A DNA stretch of 11,843 nt. Source: SLAN01 sp964565375. Lineage in GTDB: Bacteria; Spirochaetota; Spirochaetia; DSM-27196; SKKC01. A model generated the notes under the pieces. The model saw only the letters and a program-made list of their open reading frames with translations, made no database searches and had not been told where the DNA came from. The position numbers were made by a program, and so were the translations under genes. This document shows positions 1-6,542 of the stretch, in pieces (within the stretch, counting starts at the first letter, position 1; each line of letters starts with the position of its first letter). Where the stretch lies: positions 1 through 11,843 of the forward strand of contig CAZMEV010000099.1 in NCBI GenBank assembly GCA_964565375.1, in the 5' to 3' direction.

Positions 1-2
1 CC

Positions 3-191
3 ATCCTGTCATCGTTCACGTCGGTAAGAAACTCGATTCAGGCGGTGCGATTGCTGGGAGCCGGAAGACTGGAAGTCAATTCGCTTATTTCACATCGCTT
101 CGAGCTGAACTCATTGAAGAGAGGTCTTGAGATCATGGAGTCAGGCGAGGACGGCGTAATGAAGATTCAAATCTTTCCTGATGGCACATGA
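3..191 (+). CDS. C-terminal end of a zinc-type medium-chain dehydrogenase (partial, runs off the left edge)
   Basis: Only the last 62 residues are in the window; reading from base 3 gives an open frame ending in TGA at 189-191. The pattern SSFTSVRNSIQAVRLL, then LISHRF, then a helix ending GLEIMESGEDGVMKI, is the usual tail of sorbitol/threonine/galactitol-type MDR dehydrogenases. In these the conserved 'I-T-H-R-F ... A...A..G..GK.V' segment closes the catalytic domain. The catalytic and structural zinc ligands and the NAD-binding motif lie outside the window, so zinc dependence and substrate cannot be read. It precedes the xylitol-dehydrogenase-like gene on the same strand, 113 bp away, and probably belongs to the same polyol locus. 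The family call is fairly firm; the exact substrate is unknown. Confidence 0.75.
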   Translation: MLSSFTSVRNSIQAVRLLGAGRLEVNSLISHRFELNSLKRGLEIMESGEDGVMKIQIFPDGT

Positions 192-244
192 TATTGAACA
201 AATGACCTTAGCTGAATGACAGACATTGGGCACATGGCATTGGC

Positions 245-266
245 CACGGCTTAAAGACAAGCCGTG
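245..266 (+). other. Perfect 8-bp hairpin in the leader of the xylitol-dehydrogenase-like gene
   Basis: CACGGCTT (245-252) and AAGCCGTG (259-266) are exact reverse complements around a 6-base loop, aaagac. The right arm can alternatively pair GCCG with CGGC just downstream (261-264 with 269-272), so two exclusive structures are possible. No T-run follows, so it is not a normal intrinsic terminator. It lies between the upstream MDR stop (191) and the TTG start at 305, where it could be an mRNA processing or attenuation element. Function is not shown. Confidence 0.4.
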
Positions 267-292
267 CTTCGGCAGTAACGGGGCGCACTGAA

Positions 293-298
293 AAGGGG
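293..298 (+). promoter_or_regulatory. Ribosome binding site that supports a TTG start at 305
   Basis: AAGGGG within an A4G6 run lies 6 bases before TTG at 305-307. The SDR fold needs its first beta strand immediately after this point, and no ATG or GTG in frame fits as well, so the purine run decides the TTG start. Confidence 0.65.
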
Positions 299-304
299 GG
301 AATT

Positions 305-1099
305 TTGGATAATCGGTTTTCGGGTAAGTGTATTGTAATAACCGGGGCGGCCGGGAACATCGGCCTTGCAACAGCGAAGCGGTTCGCGGAGGAAGGAGCG
401 AACATCGCGCTTGTCGACGTTGACAGCGGGAAGTTGAAACAGGCGGCCGGATCGCTGAACCAGGACGCGAAACATGTGCGAACCTATGTATGCGATGTGA
501 CGTCATCGAAGGAGGTTCAGGCGCTCGTTTCATCGGTCGTGGATGATTTCGGGCGTATCGACTACCTGTTCAATAATGCAGGGTATCAGGGCGCGTTCGA
601 CCCCATTCATACATATCCTGATGATGACTTCGAAAAGGTTATGAGTATAAATGTGAACGGGTTCTTCTATGTTCTGAAGTATGTGGCCGAGCACATGGTC
701 GCAAAAGGTGGCGGCAGCATTGTCAACAGTGCGAGTATGGCAGGCGTCCAGGGGCCTCCCAACATGACTGCCTATGCTGCCTCGAAGTTTGCGGTTGTTG
801 GTATTACGCAGACAGCCTCCAAGGATCTGGCTCCGCATAACGTGCGGGTCAATGCGATAAGTCCCGCCTTCATGGGACCGGGATATATGTGGGACCGGCA
901 GGTGGAACTTCAGGCGAAGGTCGGCTCCCAGTACTTCTCCAGTGATCCGAAACGGGCCGCCGAGGAGATGATCGGTCAGGTGCCCATGCGTCGCTGCGGT
1001 TCAATCGACGAGATTCCGGGAACGGTTGCGTTTTTGATGAGCGATGACGCGAGCTATATAACGGGGATCAACGTCCCGATTGCCGGCGGCATTCTTTGA
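305..1099 (+). CDS. SDR-family xylitol dehydrogenase-like (D-xylulose-forming) oxidoreductase
   Basis: Classical short-chain dehydrogenase of 264 residues starting at TTG. Seen in the sequence: cofactor motif TGAAGNIG at 13-20 (Asn replaces the usual Gly of GIG), Asp38 at the end of strand 2 favouring NAD over NADP, NNAG at 90-93, and the catalytic set Asn116, Ser144, Tyr157, Lys161 (YAASK). The segments YVCDVTS, NNAGYQGAF and MGPGYMW-RQVELQAKVGSQYF closely match what I remember of the NAD-dependent xylitol dehydrogenase of Gluconobacter oxydans, which oxidises xylitol to D-xylulose. It therefore probably acts on xylitol or a similar pentitol in the cytoplasm, but the recall is from memory and not from a search. 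It is followed 55 bp later by a second SDR and fits a polyol catabolic operon. The SDR call is near certain; the substrate is likely but unproven. Confidence 0.85.
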   Translation: MDNRFSGKCIVITGAAGNIGLATAKRFAEEGANIALVDVDSGKLKQAAGSLNQDAKHVRTYVCDVTSSKEVQALVSSVVDDFGRIDYLFNNAGYQGAFDPIHTYPDDDFEKVMSINVNGFFYVLKYVAEHMVAKGGGSIVNSASMAGVQGPPNMTAYAASKFAVVGITQTASKDLAPHNVRVNAISPAFMGPGYMWDRQVELQAKVGSQYFSSDPKRAAEEMIGQVPMRRCGSIDEIPGTVAFLMSDDASYITGINVPIAGGIL

Positions 1100-1154
1100 A
1101 ACGCGGAAGTTGGTTTCAGGACTCAAATCGATACAGATAAGGTGGTAGTAGGAA

Positions 1155-1937
1155 ATGACAATACTTGAACGGTTCAAACTGGACGGGACCACCGCGCTCG
1201 TGACGGGCGGGGCGCAGGGAATCGGTAAAAGCTTCGCAAGGGCTCTTGCGGAAGCCGGTGCGAATGTCGCAGTCGTGGATCTTGATAAGGCGGGCGCGGA
1301 AGCCGCTGCCGGCGAGCTGGTGAAGGACGGTTACAGCGCCATCGGTATCCAGGCGGATGTAACGGATGAAGCCGCGGTGAAGCGCATGCTCGAAACCGTG
1401 CATTCCACCTGGGGTGGGCTGACGATTGCGGTGAATAACGCCGGGGTCGGTATGTGGCATGACGCCATGGATATGCCGCTCGACGAGTGGCGCAGAATTC
1501 AGTCGCTGAATCTCGATGCGGTCTATCTGTGCTGCCGGGAAGAGGCGAGGTATATGGCAAAAAGCTCGTACGGCAAGATCATCAACACGGCTTCCATGTC
1601 GGCACACATCTCCAACACGCCGCAGAAGCAGGCCGCATACAACGCCTCGAAAGCCGGAGTATTGCATTTGACCCGCAGCCTCGCCGCCGAATGGGCCGAG
1701 CACGGCATACGGGTGAACAGCATAAGCCCGGGGTATACCAGGACAGCGCTTGTGGACAAGCTGCTCGAAAGCCCGGAAGGCCAACAGATGCTACCGCTCT
1801 GGCTCGACAGGATCCCGCTGGGGAAAATGGCCGAGACCGCAGATCTGCAGGGAGCTGTGTGCTACCTCGCAGCACCGGTATCGGATTACATGACCGGAGC
1901 CGATCTGTTGATCGACGGCGGATACTGCGCCTGGTAA
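1155..1937 (+). CDS. SDR-family polyol/ketose oxidoreductase
   Basis: A 260-residue classical SDR with an ATG start; AAGGTGG at 1139-1145 lies 9 bases upstream. Visible motifs are TGGAQGIG at 17-24, Asp42 (NAD preference), NNAG at 94-97, Asn119, Ser147 and YNASK (Tyr162, Lys166). The block around SMSAHISNTPQKQAAYNASK, then AEHGIRVNSISPGYTRT, and the C-terminal DLLIDGGY-W are typical of the subgroup containing D-arabinitol 2-dehydrogenase, sorbose reductase and D-threitol dehydrogenase. It likely interconverts a sugar alcohol and a ketose in the cytoplasm. Two SDRs of different subgroups side by side suggest oxidation at one carbon and reduction at another, or two different polyols. The exact substrate and direction are not readable. 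Confidence 0.82.
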   Translation: MTILERFKLDGTTALVTGGAQGIGKSFARALAEAGANVAVVDLDKAGAEAAAGELVKDGYSAIGIQADVTDEAAVKRMLETVHSTWGGLTIAVNNAGVGMWHDAMDMPLDEWRRIQSLNLDAVYLCCREEARYMAKSSYGKIINTASMSAHISNTPQKQAAYNASKAGVLHLTRSLAAEWAEHGIRVNSISPGYTRTALVDKLLESPEGQQMLPLWLDRIPLGKMAETADLQGAVCYLAAPVSDYMTGADLLIDGGYCAW

Positions 1938-2014
1938 TACGGTTGCGTGTCGCTGAGGCAGGATTGTAACCGATCATGCCTTCAGCAAATCGACTTTGAG
2001 AAGAAGGAATTGTT

Positions 2015-3076
2015 ATGTCGAGTACAATGACCGGCGCCGTGCTGCCGGGAAACAGCACGGTTGAAATGAAGACGTTTCCGAAACCGGAGCCGGGATTCGG
2101 ACAGGCAGTAATCAAGGTGAAAGCTTCGACAATCTGTGGAAGCGATATTCGCGCAATTTACCGCGAACACCTTGGTAAAGGCCCGGAGGCCTATCAGAAT
2201 GTTATCGCGGGGCATGAGCCGTGCGGACAGATTGTCGAGGTGGGCGCGGGCCTGAAACGGTTTTCGGTCGGTGATCGGGTCGTCGTGTATCACATCTCCG
2301 GCTGCGGTGTGTGTTACGACTGCCGCCGCGGCTACATGATCAGCTGTCAGAGCGAACACCGCCAGGCGTATGGCTGGCAGCGCGACGGGGGAATGGCCGA
2401 ATATATGCTTGTCGATGAAAAGGACCTTGTGCCGCTACCGGATTCGCTTTCCTATGTCGATGGTGCCCAGGTTGCCTGCGGTTTCGGAACCGCCTATGAG
2501 GGACTGGAAAAGGTGGGTATCTCCGGCAACGATCGCGTTCTTGTCACCGGACTCGGCCCGGTGGGTATGGCAACACTTATGCTTGCCCGGGCCATGGGGG
2601 CCAGGAAACTCGTCGGAGTCGATGTCTCCGAGTATCGCATTGAACTGTGCCGCAAGCTCAATCTTCTCGACGAAGCCCACAGCTTTTCTGATGGTCTCGC
2701 CGAGAAGCTTATGCGCGAGTCGGATTCGCGTGGATTCGAGAAAGTCATTGACTGTTCGGGCAATGGAAAGGCGCGGCGTCTGGCGGTGCAGTGCACGGCC
2801 CGGTGGGGCGATACCGTCTTCCTCGGCGAAGGAGGGGATGTCACCTTCGAACCGAGCCCGGACCTTATCCACGGACAGAAACGCATTCACGGCTCCTGGG
2901 TTACCAGTTCATGGCTTATGGAAGAGCTCGTCGAGCGGCTCGCGTCGTGGGGAATTCATCCGCATGACCTGGTCACGCACCGTTTTTCTCTTGCGGATGC
3001 ATCGAAGGCCTATGAGATCATGGCTGCTGGAGAATGCGGAAAAGTCGCGGTTGTGTTCGATGAAGAGCTGACCTGA
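2015..3076 (+). CDS. Zinc-dependent medium-chain alcohol/polyol dehydrogenase
   Basis: A 353-residue MDR enzyme of full family length. The start ATG has AAGGA at 2004-2008, 6 bases upstream. Catalytic zinc ligands Cys41 (TICGSD) and His67-Glu68 (GHE) are present. The structural zinc lobe is complete with Cys97, Cys100, Cys103 and Cys111. The Rossmann motif GLGPVG is at 179-184, and an acidic residue at the end of strand 2 (Asp203) points to NAD. The family oxidises secondary alcohols such as sorbitol, threonine or galactitol to ketones. It comes 77 bp after the second SDR. Together with the partial MDR at the left edge this makes two zinc MDRs around two SDRs, a strong sign of a polyol locus. 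No truncation or missing residues were seen; substrate unknown. Confidence 0.88.
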   Translation: MSSTMTGAVLPGNSTVEMKTFPKPEPGFGQAVIKVKASTICGSDIRAIYREHLGKGPEAYQNVIAGHEPCGQIVEVGAGLKRFSVGDRVVVYHISGCGVCYDCRRGYMISCQSEHRQAYGWQRDGGMAEYMLVDEKDLVPLPDSLSYVDGAQVACGFGTAYEGLEKVGISGNDRVLVTGLGPVGMATLMLARAMGARKLVGVDVSEYRIELCRKLNLLDEAHSFSDGLAEKLMRESDSRGFEKVIDCSGNGKARRLAVQCTARWGDTVFLGEGGDVTFEPSPDLIHGQKRIHGSWVTSSWLMEELVERLASWGIHPHDLVTHRFSLADASKAYEIMAAGECGKVAVVFDEELT

Positions 3077-3161
3077 GTCGCTTTAGATGGTGGTCTTGGC
3101 CTACACACTATCGTCGTACAAGGTTCCCCTACGCGGAGGAGTCTTTCACCGCGATAAGCAT

Positions 3162-3190
3162 TTGCGCCCCGGCGTTTCTCCGGGTAACAT
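3162..3190 (+). promoter_or_regulatory. Possible promoter directly abutting the DUF1893-like gene (leaderless arrangement)
   Basis: TTGCGC (3162-3167) and TAACAT (3185-3190) are 17 bp apart. The -10-like box ends 6 bases before the ATG at 3197, which would put transcription start at or beside the start codon. No Shine-Dalgarno sequence is visible, which fits a leaderless message. The -35 match is weak, so this is tentative. Confidence 0.35.
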
Positions 3191-3196
3191 AGCCAC

Positions 3197-3631
3197 ATGC
3201 TTCGTATCTACGATGCAGGGAATAACGTATACTGCGAAGTCGACGGGCCCTGGCTGCATCCGGTTCTCTGGCTTTTCGGTGAGGATGCAGGAGACGTGCG
3301 CGCTTTTCTGCGGGACGAGAGAGGGGCGTCGGTATTCGATACGGTTGTCGGATCCGCGGCGCTAAGCTGTTACCGCCGGCTCGGTGTGCGGCGGGTGTTC
3401 GCCGAGCTCAGCGACCGGACCGCGGGCGATCTGGCGGCATCGTGGGACATCGCGCTTGCCGCCGAGCGAACGGTGGAGGCGATCGACTGTGCATCGGAGG
3501 GCGATGTCGAGCGCATCGCCGCGGAAAACGGCGGACTGCCTGATCCCGACAGGGTACTCGAAATGCTTCGCCGTCGGGCGGCCGCAAACCCGCGCGATGT
3601 GCGTGTGCAGCGTTTCAGAACATCAGCCTGA
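3197..3631 (+). CDS. Small DUF1893-like protein of unknown function
   Basis: A 144-residue cytoplasmic protein with no signal or membrane segment. An in-frame TAA at 3185-3187 lies just upstream, so ATG 3197 is the only normal start available. The core FDTVVGSAALSCYRRLGVRRVFA, followed by LSDRTAGDLAASWDIALAAE, matches the layout I remember for DUF1893 proteins (TM1506 group, a fold related to cytidine deaminases). Those typically read 'DKVVGKAAA...GV..VYA...S..A...L...GI'. The family's Lys after VVG is Ser here, and a late C-x-x-E (CASE) may correspond to the family's CPME segment. Function is not known, and the family's role is not established either. In the sequence it sits 120 bp after the MDR and, once the false gap is removed, 27 bp before the quinone-oxidoreductase-like gene. 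The coding call is good; the family call is moderate. Confidence 0.65.
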   Translation: MLRIYDAGNNVYCEVDGPWLHPVLWLFGEDAGDVRAFLRDERGASVFDTVVGSAALSCYRRLGVRRVFAELSDRTAGDLAASWDIALAAERTVEAIDCASEGDVERIAAENGGLPDPDRVLEMLRRRAAANPRDVRVQRFRTSA

Positions 3632-3675
3632 AAAAAATACTGCGAAAAGGAGCCGGAAATGAAAGCGATGGTGGT
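3621..3675 (+). repeat. 55-bp sequence repeated exactly on the other side of the N gap (left copy)
   Basis: Bases 3621-3675 are identical to 3776-3830. The left copy covers the end of the DUF1893-like gene, its TGA (3629-3631), the intergenic stretch with AAGGAG, and the first codons (from ATG 3659) of the next gene, then stops at the first N. This is the pattern of two contig ends sharing one k-mer, so it is an assembly overlap and not a biological repeat. Confidence 0.95.
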
Positions 3676-3775
3676 NNNNNNNNNNNNNNNNNNNNNNNNN
3701 NNNNNNNNNNNNNNNNNNNNNNNNNNNNNNNNNNNNNNNNNNNNNNNNNNNNNNNNNNNNNNNNNNNNNNNNNNN
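3676..3775. other. Assembly gap of 100 Ns, probably spurious
   Basis: Exactly 100 Ns, a common scaffolder placeholder, flanked by identical 55-bp ends. Removing the Ns and one copy of the 55 bp joins the DUF1893-like gene to the following MDR gene with a normal 27-bp spacer that carries a good ribosome binding site. No sequence need be missing. Confidence 0.92.
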
Positions 3776-3830
3776 CATCAGCCTGAAAAAAATACTGCGA
3801 AAAGGAGCCGGAAATGAAAGCGATGGTGGT
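3776..3830 (+). repeat. 55-bp sequence repeated exactly on the other side of the N gap (right copy)
   Basis: Right copy of 3621-3675, running from the remnant of the DUF1893-like stop region into the first codons of the quinone-oxidoreductase-like gene. This copy continues without a break into a full-length gene, so it is the one to keep. Confidence 0.95.
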
Positions 3831-4809
3831 CGAAAAGTGGGGCGAACCGGATGTTTTCGTCGAGCGCGAGCTCGAAAAGCCGAAGGCCGGTCGGGGTGAA
3901 GTCGTAATTCGCGTCATGGCGACAAGTGTGAATCCTGTCGACACCAAAGTTCGGCGCGGACTGATTCCGGTAGCGCCTGATTTTCCGGCAGTGCTTCACA
4001 GCGATGTCTCAGGAATTGTGGACTCGGTCGGCGAGGGGGTGGAACACCTTTCGGTCGGAGATGAGGTATACGCTTTCGCCGGCGGCTTCAAGGGGTGGCA
4101 GGGAGCTCTTGCCGAGTACATGGGAACCGATGCCCGGCTTGTTGCCCGCAAGCCCGCTTCCTTGAGTTTTCGTGAGGCGGCGGCCGTTCCGCTGGTGACG
4201 ATCACGGCGTGGCTTGCGCTTGTGGACCGTGCGCGCGTAACTCCGAGCGATCATGTGCTTGTGCACGCCGGGGCCGGCGGTGTCGGACATGTGGCGGTGC
4301 AGATGGCGAAAGCGCTCGGCGCACGCGTGGCCACCACGGTTTCAGGTCCGGACAAGGCGGAGATCGCCGGTAAACTGGGCGCCGACGAAGTCATTAACTA
4401 CCGGGAGGAGACGGTCGAAGACTATGTGGCGCGCATTACCTCAGGCCGCGGATTCGACGTCGTATTCGATACGGTGGGCGGAGATAACGTTGAAACAAGC
4501 ATGAAGGCGGTGCGCGAAAGCGGGCATCTGCTTGGAATTGCCCTTCGGACAAAGGCGGATCTGACCCTGGTACATCAGCGCGATATGACGTTCTCGGGCG
4601 TTTTTATGCTCCTGGGACTGCTTCGCAGGACGAAGCTCTCGCACTACGGGAGTATCCTCGAAACCGTGTCACGCTGGACAGCGGAGGGACGGTTTCGCCC
4701 GGTGCTGCATGAAAAGGTGTTTACACTTCAGGAGGTGGGCGCTGCCCATGCCCTGCTCGAGGCGGGGGGAGTGAGTGGCAAGATTGTGGTGGATGTCGGT
4801 AAGGCATGA
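3814..4809 (+). CDS. Zinc-free MDR oxidoreductase, quinone reductase type (NADPH/NADH-dependent)
   Basis: A 331-residue medium-chain dehydrogenase/reductase. AAGGAG at 3802-3807 lies 6 bases before ATG. It has the usual N-terminal GroES-like half (SVNPVDTKVRRG, then HSDVSGIVDSVGEGV) and the Rossmann motif AGAGGVG at 152-158. No cysteines or GHE motif are present at the zinc-ligand positions, so it belongs to the zinc-independent quinone oxidoreductase/enoyl reductase branch. Members reduce quinones, enones or reactive carbonyls with NAD(P)H in the cytoplasm. In this setting it could detoxify carbonyl by-products of sugar oxidation, or reduce an unsaturated intermediate. The next gene starts 47 bp downstream. 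Family is firm; substrate unknown. Confidence 0.87.
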   Translation: MKAMVVEKWGEPDVFVERELEKPKAGRGEVVIRVMATSVNPVDTKVRRGLIPVAPDFPAVLHSDVSGIVDSVGEGVEHLSVGDEVYAFAGGFKGWQGALAEYMGTDARLVARKPASLSFREAAAVPLVTITAWLALVDRARVTPSDHVLVHAGAGGVGHVAVQMAKALGARVATTVSGPDKAEIAGKLGADEVINYREETVEDYVARITSGRGFDVVFDTVGGDNVETSMKAVRESGHLLGIALRTKADLTLVHQRDMTFSGVFMLLGLLRRTKLSHYGSILETVSRWTAEGRFRPVLHEKVFTLQEVGAAHALLEAGGVSGKIVVDVGKA

Positions 4810-4856
4810 TGTAATCGATCGTAAAGTGATCCAATAGGAAATAGGAGGCGCACGTC

Positions 4857-5357
4857 ATGGAAACAAAGAGCATCAGCGTGGTAACCGCTACGATCGATAA
4901 TGTGAAACCGTACGGGGAACTTATCGAACCGGGGACGTCAGCGCCGACTGCCGATACAGAGCTGTTCAATTTCTGGAACGATCTGTCTATCGCTGATTCG
5001 CCGGCGCCTGTTTCGTTCGGCCTGGTGTACACCAAGCACGGAAAACGTATCGTTCCCGCTCTCGAACGGCATGTGAAAACCAGCGAGACGATGGTTCCGC
5101 TTGATGCGGATATTGCTGTAGTGCTCGGCACGCCCGGGAAGGCACCTGTTCCGGATCCTGAAACAGTCGCTGCATTCAGGATACCTCGAGGGACGGGCAT
5201 CACGTTGAAGCGGGGAACGTGGCACTATGTACCGCTTTCGACCACCGGGGATCCGTGCCGCACGCTGGTTGCGTTTCGACAGAACACGCCCACGGAAGAC
5301 CTTGAGCTGAAGGAGCTCGCAGACGAGTTCGGGTTTGAGTACGAGGTGGTACTGTGA
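4857..5357 (+). CDS. Ureidoglycolate lyase (AllA)-family cupin protein
   Basis: A 166-residue soluble protein of normal AllA length. AGGAGG at 4843-4848 lies 8 bases before the ATG. Family hallmarks are the ERH motif at 70-72 followed by TSETMVPLD (75-83), and the PRGTGITLKRGTWHY segment at 110-124 whose Trp-His (122-123) matches the conserved WH of the family. AllA itself splits ureidoglycolate to glyoxylate and urea in allantoin breakdown. No other purine or allantoin gene is nearby. The neighbours are sugar/polyol dehydrogenases, so this member may act on a sugar acid or be a lyase/isomerase of unknown substrate. It lies 52 bp before the GpsA-like start at 5410. The family call is strong; function in this context is open. 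Confidence 0.78.
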   Translation: METKSISVVTATIDNVKPYGELIEPGTSAPTADTELFNFWNDLSIADSPAPVSFGLVYTKHGKRIVPALERHVKTSETMVPLDADIAVVLGTPGKAPVPDPETVAAFRIPRGTGITLKRGTWHYVPLSTTGDPCRTLVAFRQNTPTEDLELKELADEFGFEYEVVL

Positions 5358-5409
5358 GAGCTGTTTTTCTCGCCGCCGCGCATGTTGCGCCAGACACGTC
5401 AAAGGTCTT

Positions 5410-6474
5410 ATGGCAGTAACTGCAATAGTTGGCGCAGGGGTCATGGGCTCAGCCGTGGCGTTTCCGTTGTCGGACAACGGGCATGAGGTGCGGCTGGTCG
5501 GAACGCATCTGGATACGAATATCATCGCATCGGTGCAGGCAACGGGTTTTCATCCTGCACTGAAACGATACATGCCCGAAGGGGTGACTGCTTTTCAGAT
5601 CGATCGTATCGATGAGGCGCTCGACGATGTGGATCTTATTGTCTCGGGTGTGAATTCGGCCGGCGTTGCCTGGCAGGGGAAAACACTCGGGGCGACGTTG
5701 AGGCAGCCGAAGCCTGTGGTCGCAATAACCAAGGGACTTGATGTGTCCGAGAGCGGGGAGCTGGTAACGCTCAACGACGTGCTCGAACGCGGCATAGTTG
5801 CAGCCGGTGGTCCGCGCTGCGAGGTCTCGGGCATTGGCGGTCCCTGTATCGCAGGCGAACTCGCCGGCCGCCGGCCGTCCTGCGTTCTCGTGGGTTCGCT
5901 TTCGGTCGAACGAGCCAGATGGATCGCGGAAATTCTTCGAACCGACTATTACGTTATTCGCCCGACGGTTCACCGGTTTGCGCTCGAAATTGGTGTTGCC
6001 CTGAAGAATGCCTACACGCTCGGTGTTGGAATCGCATCCGGTATGCTCGAGCGTCTTGGCGGCACTGATGAGGCGGGAGCCCATACGCATAACCTCGAGG
6101 CGGCGGTATTTGCTCAAGGGACAAGCGAAATCCGGCATGTTCTTAAGGTGCACGGGGAGCTCGATCGTTTCGCCGCCGGACTGCCCGGCGCCGGTGACTA
6201 CTTCGTTACCGTCGTCGGAGGAAGAAATATCCGGTTCGCGAGAATGCTCGGCGCCGGCGCCTCGGTTCCGGAGGCGCTTGAAGCAATGAAAGGGATAACG
6301 CTCGAGGGACTGTCGATTGTTCGCTCGATGGCCTCGGCGCTTCCGATGCTCAAAGAGCGCGGTCTGATCGCCAACGGTGACCTTCCGCTTCTCGAGTACC
6401 TGATTGCGACGATGGAAAGTGGGCGTAAAGCCGAACAGTTTCCCCTGACGCAGTTTTTTCCGGACCTTGAATAG
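5410..6474 (+). CDS. Glycerol-3-phosphate dehydrogenase (GpsA)-family NAD(P) oxidoreductase
   Basis: The chosen start gives 354 residues. An in-frame ATG at 5335 exists, but it would add 25 cysteine- and arginine-rich residues overlapping the AllA-like gene. At 5410 the Rossmann motif GAGVMG falls at residues 8-13, the usual place, with AAAGG at 5401-5405. Family features are TKG at 107-109, GPCIAGE at 144-150, the catalytic-region EIGVALKN (Lys199-Asn200), GAGDYFVT at 260-267 and the phosphate-binding type RN at 272-273. GpsA makes sn-glycerol-3-phosphate from dihydroxyacetone phosphate. This copy is divergent (for example, cysteine in GPCIAGE) and sits last in a polyol operon, so it may act on another polyol phosphate. 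Terminator-like palindromes follow its stop. Family confident, substrate not. Confidence 0.8.
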   Translation: MAVTAIVGAGVMGSAVAFPLSDNGHEVRLVGTHLDTNIIASVQATGFHPALKRYMPEGVTAFQIDRIDEALDDVDLIVSGVNSAGVAWQGKTLGATLRQPKPVVAITKGLDVSESGELVTLNDVLERGIVAAGGPRCEVSGIGGPCIAGELAGRRPSCVLVGSLSVERARWIAEILRTDYYVIRPTVHRFALEIGVALKNAYTLGVGIASGMLERLGGTDEAGAHTHNLEAAVFAQGTSEIRHVLKVHGELDRFAAGLPGAGDYFVTVVGGRNIRFARMLGAGASVPEALEAMKGITLEGLSIVRSMASALPMLKERGLIANGDLPLLEYLIATMESGRKAEQFPLTQFFPDLE

Positions 6475-6542
6475 CGTCGGCAATCGGTACGATTTCATAC
6501 TTGTTGCGGCCTGAATGTAAACATCGGTTCGAGGTATCATTT

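Noticed and set aside
1116..1784. A 222-codon minus-strand frame opposite the second SDR
   Set aside because: Shadow frame; the sense strand carries all SDR catalytic motifs in order.
3087..3365. A 92-codon plus-strand frame overlapping the start of the DUF1893-like gene
   Set aside because: No ribosome site or family resemblance, and it overlaps the better supported frame from 3197.
3621..3830. The 55-bp direct repeat as a biological duplication or attachment site
   Set aside because: Both copies end exactly at the Ns, span a gene end and a gene start, and fit a k-mer overlap between contigs.
5335..5409. N-terminal extension of the GpsA-like protein from ATG 5335
   Set aside because: It adds 25 Cys/Arg-rich residues before a Rossmann fold that should start within the first ten residues, and it overlaps the AllA-like gene; AAAGG supports 5410.
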